From the NCBI GenBank assembly GCA_030052745.1, contig JANBVO010000042.1:124001-188000 (forward strand): DNA of 64,000 nucleotides. The letters run 5' to 3'. Source of the stretch: Pleurostoma richardsiae. Taxonomy: Eukaryota > Ascomycota > Sordariomycetes > Calosphaeriales > Pleurostomataceae. The position numbers and the translations under genes were made by a program. The notes below the pieces were generated by a model, which was not told the DNA's origin, searched no databases, and saw only the letters and a list, made by a program, of their open reading frames with translations. Shown one piece after another: positions 45,301 to 55,901 of this stretch. Each line of letters starts with the position of its first letter. Position 1 is the stretch's first letter.

Positions 45301-47109
45301 AGAGTCTGGCGAACGAATGCTCACGCACTGGAGACGGGAGGAGTGCAATATTGGCCCCCTGAAACAGCCCTCAAGCCACGCCCCTGAAGCCCTGTAATAA
45401 GGGAGACCAACCGTGTGAGTCTGTGAGAAGGCAGGTCTCGCTCGTCCATCGCATTGACAGTGGCTGATACTAGAGAGTCATGAAGGCGGCGATGGCTTCC
45501 AGATTTGGGGACCTGGCACGAAACGTGCACGTTGTACCTGTACCCGCACGGTAAAACCACGGGGGGTTGCCGGGGCGGAGGATCGTCCGTCCACGCTCGC
45601 GGCGACTTTCCCAAAACTGCCAGATGAGCCAGTCTTGCCAGGGCAAAGCCCAGGTTCCCCTCAGAATTTGCGCTGGCTCGGGTCTTTCCGTTCTGGGAAA
45701 GGTGAGAGAAATAAAATCATGAAATGGCCCCACAAACCCGATCCTGATAGGCTGCCCGCATATTCCATGGAAGACTTTTGGAAAAAGTCTTTGTGGAGGG
45801 TGGAAGCGCGGTGGAAGCAGGGTTGCGTCGATCTGCAACGGTCAAAACCCACTGCTCTGGGAGGTGACTACCTAGAACTGTAAAACGCTCATCGATATCA
45901 GATCAGGCTCATCTACTCTACCATACACAGTAAGCTATCCAGTGTGACTACACCGCTTAGCTCAGCGGTGTCTTGAGCCTGAAGCCGCCTGTTGAGACGA
46001 TTTTGAGTGCGTGGATCTAATTAGTGGGAGGCGAGAAGCACTGAGACCACTCTACGGGTCATTGTCGGCATTCGTCGTCACCACAAAGGTGGCTGGTGGC
46101 TGAATGGAAGACATCGTGGCTTCGTCAAGACACACAAATGTAGACATCATTTGCCCTGTGGCCCCTTGGCAGATCAGGAGGAGTCGTCAGTGACGGCGTA
46201 ACCATAATACAAGCAGAATACATACTCGACTCGCTCGTTGCCGTGGGCCGAGAGACAGCCCCTAGAGACTAATCGAAAAACATGTGCGCCACCTACGCCG
46301 TGACACTGTGCCTGTCTGGATCCCGAGCCTCCGCCCCTTCACTTTTGACGACTAGGCGGCGAGGGACTGCCTGTAATCACAGATGGGATCTGGACAGAGA
46401 CTGTCAAAGCCGGGCTGCTAGGTCAGCCGGCAATCGGCGGTCGCCCAGTATCATCGAGGTTGCAGACGAGCGCGGCGGACGGCAAAAGGGCTGATACTAT
46501 CTTGCCTCTGCCGGGACCGGGCAGCGCATCTGTTGCTCCTGTCACGAGATGCTTGTACGCCGTCAAGTGTTAGTGCAGAACTAACCGACTACCTCGCGGA
46601 TTTGCCGGTCTGCTGTGTAGCTGGGAGTATCCGACTAGTAAACGATCATGCTGACCAATGGTGTGGCGATGGCTCAGCCCATCTCTGGTTGATTCGAGCA
46701 TCTGCAGCGCTGCACAGCACACTACAACGTTACTGCGTACGAGCGAGAGCATGCGCGGGACGGGAATTAGCCCTCTCCAGCGCTCTCTCAAGCGACCTGC
46801 ATGGGCTGATCGCCCGCTCGAGGGTCCCAGGAGACTGTGAGATGCTTGGGAGCACTGTTCATCTTGAGATCTTCTCAGGCACCGGCTTGAGGTGTTGATG
46901 CCCAGCGGCAGCGTCGGCACTGGGACAGATGATGTGTAGATAGTCTCGCATCGCTGGCTTGGCTGGGCCGTGTGGAATGTCAACGGCGGTGTTTAGGGCC
47001 ATCATGTCCGAAGTCTCGAGATTATTATTATTCCCAGATACTCGTGGCTCTCATGAGGCGCCAAATTAGCCCGCGCGCGCGCCTCGAGCTGACCGTTCGG
47101 GGGCGTGTG

Positions 47110-47127
47110 GTACTGTACTCACAGTAC
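47110..47127. repeat. GTACTGT hairpin in a GTAC-rich cluster
   Basis: GTACTGT (47110-47116) and ACAGTAC (47121-47127) form a perfect 7-bp stem with a 4-nt loop. It is followed by CGGAGTACC and by ACAGTACAGTACGTAC near 47151-47164. The cluster lies about 1 kb upstream of the transcription factor start codon. Confidence 0.6.
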
Positions 47128-47388
47128 GGAGTACCAAAAGTACACTACCTACAGTACAGTACGTACGCGATGGAGAGGAGAGGCAAACAGAAGCTATAAT
47201 GGAAGGTGCAAGTCGCTGACAAGACGGAGACGCTAGGAGGTATCGTGACCTTGGCCCTGGCCGGATCGAGGTGCTTGGCCGGGGTATCCCCTCGTTCTCC
47301 TTCCTTATTTTTGGTCCGGGCCAATCCCCTCCCCCAATGCCCCGGCCCAGAGGCGCGCCGTCGCGGTACGTACCCCAGACACGCCATG

Positions 47389-48128
47389 TACCTCGGCGCT
47401 GCAGCACACAGCTGACCGGTACCTTGCCCAGCCCGGGGCGTGCATTCATTGCATTTCCCGTCTCCTCATTTCTCATCTGCCTGCCTGTCTCTCTCTGTGT
47501 GCGTGTGTGTGTGTCTCTGTCCCTCCGGCTCGCTGTCAAACCAACCCAGACCCGGCCGGCTCCCTTTTCCCACCGCTCCCTCCCACACCACCACCCCATT
47601 CCTCCCTCCCCATTTCTTCCACCCCCCGTCTCTGCCCGTCTCGTGTCTACCCTACAACCCTCTCTCCTGTTTTCCTACAACCTCCTCAGTGACGCCTGAG
47701 AGACGACGACTTGCTCCTTCATCCTCGACAGAAACCGCGATCGAAACAGATATCTCACAGTTGCAGGCGGACACCAGGACACTCACTTTTCGGCACCCGA
47801 CACCACAATCACGCACCAGCCCCGGATTTTTGGCCTGATCCCCGCGATTCCCAAAACATCCTGTCCAATCCGCCAGTTTATCTTTCCACGGCCCGATTAC
47901 GATCCCCAGACTGCATAACATCACTTTCTGGAGTCTCCACGATTTCTTCCACATAATTCTCGAGTGTCCCCGCGAGACCGTTGTATTTTCCCAAAAGGGC
48001 GCGCTCCCTGTGCTGGCGTCTGACCGCGAAACTGTTTTCAATACATCGTCGGACCTCTCCAGCGCGCGACTCTCATCGGGAGACCAACACACGTACGCGA
48101 GGCGGACCTGACACGATACTCCCTCGCA
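47389..48128 (+). promoter_or_regulatory. 740-nt ATG-free, CT-rich leader of the Zn2Cys6 factor
   Basis: From the ATG at 47386-47388 to the start codon at 48129 there is no ATG in any frame on the plus strand. The 5' part (47450-47700) is strongly pyrimidine-rich with a GT microsatellite (47498-47515), typical of fungal transcription start regions. The absence of ATGs over such a length suggests that most of it is a transcribed 5' UTR under selection against upstream starts. Confidence 0.55.
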
Positions 48129-50044
48129 ATGACGACGGCCGTCAAGCGGGCCTGCGATGCCTGTCATCGTCGCAAGGTCAAGTGTGACGGTATCAACCCG
48201 TGCCGCAACTGCTCCTCGGCGCAGCTGTCGTGCACCTACAATGCTATTCCTCAGAAGAAGGGCCCCAAGGGCTCAAGGGCCAAGGTCATCAGTGAATTGA
48301 GGGAAACACAGAGACAAACGAGCCTCTCCGCCAAGGTACAGAACCGGATGAACGGCATCAGCAGTCCTCCCTCGAGCCCAACTCTCGCCCCGACTCCTGG
48401 TCTCCTCACCAGCGAAATGGTCAAGGACTGCATCGACTTCTTTTTCAACAACATGTATCCGACAATGCCGATCCTGAACCGCCAGAGGTTAGAGCAGCAG
48501 GCTATGTACATGGACCAAAACCTTGACACCTACTGCCTCATGACTTCGCTCTGCGCATTCATGATGATCCAGCCCGGAATGCCATTGCCAGGAGGTGACC
48601 CGTACGGGCTCGACAGTATGCCCGGAGCCAACATTGTGTCGGGCACTCTCCTAATGGAGGAGACGGTACGCGTGCGAAAGAGCTACGATTACCTCGATTC
48701 TCCAACCCTCAACAGCCTCTGTACGAGCTATTTTCTCTTCGGGTGTTATTATGGACTTGACCTGCACGACAAGGCCTGGTTCCATCTGCGGGAGGCAACT
48801 ACCCTCGCACACCTGATTGGCATGACCAAGGAGGAAACGTACATGCAGTTCGACAGCGTCGAGGCTTCCAGGAGGCGGCGTCTGTATTGGCTGTTGTTTG
48901 TCACCGAAAGGTAAGGGAGCATCTCCCTCTGGACAGCATCCTGTCACACTTTCCTCTTTTGTTCTTGCTGGCTAATGGTGATTCCTACAGAGCCTACGCC
49001 TTGCAGCGCCACAGGCCATTGACGCTTCAAGCGACCATCAACCCGCCAACCCTCAGCGATGATCCCGCTGACCCACTCGGACAGCACCTCAACGGGTTCA
49101 TCCTCCTGGTCAACCTGTTCCGTCCCTTTGACGACGCTTTCGTTGCCCTTTGGAACAAGAGCCGCAACAACTGCTCTTCCTCCTACCTATCTGCCCTTCA
49201 GAAGCAGCTGTCCGAAATTCTGCCTGCATATCTCAACTGTGGCGACACGCAGCTCACTGATCTCCGTGTCAACCAGCAATGGCTGAAGACCATGACATGG
49301 CAGTTGAGCATGAATAACGGTCATCTCAACTCTAACAGTGAAGACCCAATGATGTCTTTCCAGTATCCGATTAGCATCGCAAATGACATGCTGTCAACAA
49401 CCTCGTCCGTTCCACAACAGAGCCTCGAATTGCTTGGAGTTCCTCTGGTGAGTACACTCGCCTCCAATGCTCAGATTTGTGCTAATCAGTGGGACCAGAT
49501 TGCGAAACTGTTCGACATCGCCTGCGCCTTGACTGATGTTCTATCTCTCAAGCCCGCGTCTCGCGATCCCTTTACCGTCGGGCCTCGTGAGCACCTCAAC
49601 CAGCTCCTGAATCTTCTATCCATTCTTCGCAACGGGAACCATCAGTTCTTGCCTCTTCTCCTGAACAAGGTTAATGAGGTTCTCCCGCGTCTCGCCAACC
49701 CCATGCTCCAAAATGTTCCCGAAAATGCGTGCAATGTGGACATCTTCGATGGTTTTGGCAACGCCGGTATGGCTCAGCCACCAGTCCTTCCAATGGACGA
49801 CTACGACAAGAAGTATCCCGTCCCGCGTATTGAGGAACTCAGCACCGATTCCGGCAGTTCTAATGCTGGAGGACCTCCCTCGACGAACGACATGAACTCA
49901 CCATTCATCAGTTCCCCTCCAATGATGTCTCCCGGGATGGACTTTTCCGGCTTGCCGCCCGATTATAATTCCATGTCCGATATAGTTATGAGCCCCATGG
50001 GCGCTGGTCAAGGTCCAGCCATGAATGGTGGGGGGAGCATGAAC

Positions 50045-50086
<42 letters not shown>

Positions 50087-50467
50087 CAACAGCAACAGCA
50101 ACAGCAACATACCTCGATGACGGCAATGCAGGGTATGAACAACCACATGCCGAACCGGCTCAGTCCAGGGATGAATCAACAACCGAATATGGGCATGGAT
50201 CAGAACCAAGGGCTTAGCCAGGGCTTCGCCCAAAGCCTCAACCAGGGAATGTCAACAGCACTAGGTTCCATGGGTCAAGGCCTGGGTGGAAACAGCATGA
50301 TGAGGCAAGGTCCAAATCGTGCCAACAGCTTCGGGATGGGACCGCAAATACGAACAATCGCTGACTTCCAAGCTCTGCAGCGAGCTAACTCTGACCTTGC
50401 AAACATGGGCTCCTTAGGCATAAACAATAATATGAGTCAAGAGATGGATTTCAACGCGATGAGGTAG
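48129..50467 (+). CDS. Zn2Cys6 transcription factor with polyglutamine (MAL13/AmyR/COL-26-BglR-like)
   Basis: Three exons (48129-48910, 48991-49447, 49499-50467) give 735 residues. The six cluster cysteines are at 9, 12, 19, 25, 28 and 35 (ACDACHRRKVKC, then NPCRNC). The NAIPQKKGPKGSRAKVI linker resembles the MAL63-type activators. A fungal transcription factor middle domain spans about 95-480 (KDCIDFFFNNMYPTMPIL, SYFLFGCYYGLDLHDKAWF). The C terminus is Met, Asn, Gln and Gly-rich with a run of 20 Gln (597-616). From memory the N terminus resembles the COL-26/BglR regulators of starch, maltose and glucose response in Neurospora and Trichoderma; I am fairly but not fully sure. The second intron (51 bp) is a multiple of three without stops, so its retention would keep the frame. 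Confidence 0.88.
50048..50107 (+). repeat. CAG/CAA repeat encoding 20 glutamines
   Basis: Sixty bases of uninterrupted Gln codons: a pure CAG run first, then CAA and CAG mixed. It lies inside the C-terminal half of the Zn2Cys6 factor. Such tracts vary in length between isolates. Confidence 0.95.
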
Positions 50468-53400
50468 TAATGCTGGTATGGCGACTGTCGATGTTGGACG
50501 CAAACTTGGACTCCTCGTTATCGCAACAATGTTGGAGTTAGTCTATACCCTTTGCTATGCGCCTCGAGGAGGTCGAGACGCATCAAACTTGACCTTCAAG
50601 CAACAGACACGCCATCCCTGCGTTTCCTTACCCCCATCGGTGTCACAGCTTGGAAATGTTCCCATGCTGTTTGCCGGTGATTTTTCTTTTGTTCTTCACA
50701 AGCGTCAGCGCCATGTCGGATGATGTCCGAAGCATCCCGGCTTTGCATGCCGTACAAAACGCATTGTCGTGTTCCCGGAGAGATACGGAATTCATGCGGG
50801 CCATTTCTTTGGCCTAGAAAAAGCGAGGGCTAGCGATGGTTAAAGGGGTTTGTTCGAAAACTCTTCAATCCTATTCTATCTCCTTTGTCATGTGGGTTTC
50901 CCGACCGGGGCCCCCTCTAGGTGTTGGGCATGGGAATATGCCACTACGTGGTGGTCTTGATTTTTCACGGTGTTATTTGGGCTTTGACATTCTACGGACT
51001 GCAAGCTGAGATGGATAATGGTCTGTCTGGGACGGAACCTTTTGCCCATAGGGTATGGCGAGTGAAGTTGGATCTTACGCGTTGTGGGCTTGACGATAGA
51101 GCAGCATGGCGAGGGGTGAGATAACATAAGCTACAACTCATGTTACGTTAGGTAGCTTCAATTGTGAAGAAGATTACCAGTGAACTGGATTATTCCTATT
51201 CCTATTCCTGATATTTAATTAGAACTACCCTCGACCAGAGGGATTTACGCCTTGATCCAGTGGAAGGGCTCCAAAACTAGAAACTTCGAGCCAGCTTGAG
51301 CTCTCATCTTCACCGTTAAGCGAGAGAAGCCCCGTTGCCTTGTGGATCTATTTCCATGTTACAATTTCTACGTTTGTCCCCCGAACACCGTTGATCGTCA
51401 GGTGAACTTCATGCCGAGAGGTCCGTCTCATCTCCCCACAGGCCCCCGAGGATTCAACAACAGGCTATATCCAGCCACACTTTGCATACTTATGCCATTA
51501 TCTCTGGCGCAGTGATGCTTGCCGACATCATCAGCCCAGCTGTCTGCTTTCCATCACTGCCCTGCGGCTGAACTTTCAGCTGCTAGACCACCGGCTGCGT
51601 TGGACCTCGCGTGTGTGACGTGCAACCGGAGTCGGCGGGCGGCCTTGCCCCAACTCGACCCCCGGACCAAGAGCAGGAAGGGACAGAAATGATTCGATGA
51701 TGCTGGAGGGATGGAGTGGTGCTAGGCCATGTCTATTATTGGATTGTGCCAATCATCTAGACTCGAACCGGTCTGACATCTAAACCTCCGGTCGCGTCCG
51801 CCTTGATATCCCCTCGGACCTGAGCCATGATGTCGCAAGTCGCGTATAAGACACATCAGCCTTCCCGAAAGCCGGGAGTATCAAATGGTGATTTATAGAA
51901 GGCAGCTAGTGGGAGGATGCCTTTCCTTTTGAAATCAATGCACATGAGGACAGTACGCTCGTGTGGCTACACACTCCTCCACGACACCCCCGTCACTTCG
52001 CCGCCGCCGCCGCCGCCGCACCGGTACGGTACATGTCTACTACGCACTGAAGTGACCCCGTCACGGGCTGTGGCAGCGGCTCGCAGGTCGCTCAGAATGT
52101 GTGCGGAGAGCCTCATGCAGAGTGTGACGGTATGTATCCGACACAGTTTCCTTCCTTATCCCTCCCCCCCTGCTGCCTTCAACACCGGTCATCCCATCCT
52201 GTCCATCTCTCCTTCGTCTGCTTTGACTGGGAATGCGTATATATTTACGAATAGAACGCCGCCTAGTGGTACACCTTCGCCTGGATCTAGCAACGGTGAG
52301 AGTCCGAGGGCATCGCATGCCCGGCATGACGGGCGGATAGTATCCAGACGGCCTTCCGGCGTCTGAGCTCCAGACCAAACAAGAATATCATATATCAACA
52401 TGCGGACAGGCTTCTTCCCACCACGACACCATCTTCAGAGGTCGCGCCCTAAATGGGAGTTCCAGCAGGTTATATAGCTCGGTTTAGAAGGGAACTTCTG
52501 ATAGGTCAAACTGCCAGGTTGGCGAGGGTAGGTGAAGCACGGCACTCCTGGATGGCCGCGTTGAGGAGCCGATCTTGGGAGGATGGGAGGGAAAGACTTA
52601 TATGCTTTCCGGAAGTCTCGTCATGCTGGAAGCCGATTGTAAGAAGAATATCTTCGTTCAGCGGCTTCGAAGGGGTGTAGTTAGTCTCGTCCCCATAAAG
52701 TTTCAATAAATGGGCCGAGTTTCTCGATTCGGACAACTTTATATACAGTATGTATCAGCAATCGTGGCTGTCGGTAGGAAACGATAAACACGCTGATGGA
52801 CAGGCACGCTAGGCAAGATGAGACGACGAGACGAGATGGAAAATTCCATCGTATCCTCTCATGTACATGCAACGAACTACCTAGATAACTGACACAAACC
52901 GGCCAAACACCATACCTACCTACCCGAGCTTACTCAAACAGTATAGACGCACTGATACTCCAGCAGACCCCCTCCTGGACGAACAGACAACCCCACGCCG
53001 AGCGGATGGAAGCAGACAGGAAAGACACGAAAAAGGACGGTGTGCGGAGTCAAGATACCACATAACATCAACAGCAACAAAGGGAGGCATTCGAAACGCG
53101 ATTTTCGCTGCCACGTCCATCCGCTTTGCATTTCATCCAGAAACCCATGTCCGCCTCTCCGCTCTGTCCCGACTATACGCCTCCATGCTCTTGACTCCCG
53201 CTGGCCTGAGGTCGAAGACCTCGAACTTGTCGCCCAGGTCGAAGACGCCGGAAAAGAAAGGGGAGAGACAAAATGAGGTGGCTATAAAAGCTGTGGGCAC
53301 AACCAGAAGAAAACGGGAATATATTCCTACATCTGTCCAATTGTCCGCCCTCCCCCGGAGACAATGACAGCACGGAAGCGCCGCCCAGACATCTTTGCTT

Positions 53401-53527
53401 TCGTGTTTTTCTTCGCCGTTTAGATACCGTGCCACCGAGACGTCATATCGATCCGAGACCAATCCAGAACACCAGACGAACCACATCAACCAAACAATGC
53501 AGAGATGGAAGAACGGTTACATGCGCC
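50468..53527. other. Intergenic region between two convergent genes
   Basis: About 3 kb between the stop codons of the transcription factor and CCR4. It includes an ATTCCT triple repeat near 51194 and a (CCG)6 run at 52001-52018. An open frame at 51917-52366 has a Ser/Pro-rich end but no recognisable domain or clear intron structure, so I do not call it. Confidence 0.5.
52001..52018. repeat. (CCG)6 microsatellite
   Basis: Six perfect CCG triplets in the intergenic region between the transcription factor and CCR4. Confidence 0.9.
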
Positions 53528-55901
53528 TTAGCCCCTCCGGTCGTTGCTTCCTGATCCAAAATCAGGCTCAGGTAGAACCTTCTTGTCCTTGCGCGGCTTG
53601 ATGACGAACTCCGCCATGATCTGGATGTGGTCCGCGGGGAAGTGATAGTTGGGGAAGCCAGGCACGCGCTTAAGGTGCTGGCTATCCGGTGGGCCGAGCA
53701 GCTCAACGACCTCCATGGTGTTGGTCGTGTACCAGATATAGTCGATCACGTCGGCAAAGGTCGGAACGTAGTTGGTGAAGGGCAGCTCGTCGGGAGTCCC
53801 AACCAGGCTCTGATAAGCCGAGCGGAGGCTGAACGGATGCTCCACTCCATCCCGTGTAAAGCTGCCATACTGGTGGCCGCCAAAATCGGTATGGTTCGGA
53901 GGGACCCGCCCCATCGACAGCAATTCGTATACCGAGCTGTCGCTTGTAGAGTTGTAGTCACCACAGACGAGAAGAGGAATGTCCGTGTTGTTTCGGTACT
54001 CCTGTGACGGCGCCGGCTCTGGCGCCGGCTCCTTCCGGGCCTCCTGAGCCTCCTCCATTGACAGGGGGATCTGAATCATCTTCTTGTCCTTGACAGGTGG
54101 CCACCGGGCATACTTCTCGGCAAGCTTCGTCACATTCTCCATGAGAATGGCTGTCTGGATAAGCTTCACATCTGCCAGCGTAGGCTCCCATGCCAAGTGT
54201 GCGTTGGCAACAATGAGCCGCGCTCCTGTCTGTCGACTCTCAAAGAAGCAGATCATGCCAATGTTGTCCTTTGGCATCACGCGGTTGAAGATGTCGTGCT
54301 GGTTCTTCATATCTGGTCGGTTGATGGCTATTGTTGCGAAGTCTACGACCTGCTTGTCGAGTAGGATATACTTGCTTGCCTTGTAGAATATGGCGCATCC
54401 ATCGACCGCGCTGGCGTCTTTCTCATTCATTGTTTTTGCCTTTGACCTGGCAAATTGGACACCCCGGTAGTCGTTAGTAGCCAGTTCTGGGCTGAACACC
54501 TCGCGCATAGCATCCGCTGAAACTTCCTGCAAGCACAGGATATCTGCGTCACGGTAGCGGATCTCTTGCAAGATAGCTTCCTTGCGATAGTCCCAGGACA
54601 ACGCCTCTGTCGGTGTGTAACCATAGATCTGACTCGTGGCATACTTTTCGCACAAGATGTTCCAAGACAGAACCTTGACTTTCTCCAGCTGAGGGGCGAC
54701 GTCTTCCTGAACGACGACGTTCCGACGAGGGGTTGGTGGGAGGGGAACTGCAGAGAGGTTAACACAAACTACCTTCGTAACCCTCTATTGGGCTCGGGGC
54801 GGGGTCCTTACCTGGTGCCTGCTCTCGTAACAATCCGATCAGGCTCTTTGTTCCCCGCTCCATGATCTCCTGTTTCATCTCGGGATTCAACGGGTTTCCT
54901 TCGATCCCGAGCATCTCGAGGTTGTACAAGGAACCCATCTCGAAAGGTAACGTTCGAATCTGGTTGTCAAAGATCAGGAGCTGTCTCAAAAAAGTACACA
55001 TTCCGATCTCGGGAGGCAGTTCGGTAATCTGGTTATTGGACGCTTCTAGGAGCCTCAAGTGGCGCAACTGGCCGATTGCAGCAGGAAGATGGGTGAGCTT
55101 GTTGGAAGCGATGTAGAGCTCGTGCAGGAACGTGTAGTTGAAGAGCGCCGGCGATACGACACGTAAGCCTTGGCCGCTCATGTCCATGTTGTGCCAGTCC
55201 TGCCGCTGTTGTGTTTTCTCTATGTTCCAGGGACGCCTCCTCTCTTCACTCTCACTATCGGTTGCCGGTCCTGTGTTGCTGTTGGCAGAGGGACCGATTC
55301 CCCTGTTCTCGGAAGCCTTCAGCCTAGCATAGTAATGAGGCTGGTGCTGGTCAACCATGGCCGTATGAGCTCGTTCAGCCTCCTTATGCAGCCTAAGCTG
55401 CTCGGCCCAGTGCTCGTTGATCGGCTGAGCCTGGCCACCTCTCGTCGTAGGACCTACATGGCCATTTGGTATGTTGTTCGTAGAGAAGGGACTCGCATTT
55501 GACAAGACGCCGCTGGAGTAGGTGGAGTGATGGCCCAGGACAGCTCCCCCACCATGCCCAGTATGATCCGGCTGGATCGACTGGTGATGCTGGGCATGAG
55601 CCTGATGCTGGTGGGCGGCAGGCTGCTGATAGTTGTAAAGCATAGGTAATCGTTGGCCAGCCGGAGCGCCATTGAGGCGGCTCGAGTGACCCTGCTGGTG
55701 GTTTTGGGAGTACATGCCTCGCGAGGTCCGCGACTGGGAGCCCACGTCTGGGGATTTCGGAGGGGATGAGGGCGCGTTCGCCACGTGGCTAAGTAGAGTA
55801 TTCAAGAGTGTCTCGTTGGCGAATGGATTCTTTGGTGTGGGTTGGACGTATAAGAGGTTCCCGATCGGCTGTCGTAGATACTGATGATAACCATCTGCCA
55901 T
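53528..55901 (-). CDS. CCR4: CCR4 deadenylase, catalytic subunit of CCR4-NOT
   Basis: CCR4 removes poly(A) tails from mRNA in the cytoplasm as the exonuclease of the CCR4-NOT complex. Two exons (54812-55901 and 53528-54747, intron 64 bp) give 769 residues. The N terminus (about 1-240) is Gln, His and Ser-rich and disordered. Leucine-rich repeats follow at about 245-345 (LHELYIASNKLTHLP, LRLLEASNNQITELP, LLIFDNQIRTLP), which in yeast dock onto Caf1. The endonuclease-exonuclease-phosphatase domain spans about 385-755, with KVLSWNILCEKYA, catalytic Glu in ILCLQEVSAD, VANAHLAWEP, VCGDYNSTSDS and the C-terminal FPADHIQIMAEF. Length and domain order are normal for fungal CCR4. It is convergent with the transcription factor gene. 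Confidence 0.97.

Larger units (their letters stand above)
41812..47388. other. Gene-poor stretch, no supported gene
   Basis: About 5.6 kb between the hydrolase and the transcription factor leader. Open frames reach about 190 codons but overlap on opposite strands and contain no recognised motif. Local structures include a palindrome at 42316-42338 and a GTAC-rich hairpin at 47110-47127. No tRNA or mobile-element gene is seen. Confidence 0.55.

Noticed and set aside
51750-51790. GGTTCGAGTC sequence on the minus strand
   Set aside because: It resembles a tRNA T-loop, but the flanking stem does not pair.
51917-52366. 149-codon Ser/Pro-rich frame
   Set aside because: No domain, no convincing exon structure and overlapping open frames on the other strand.
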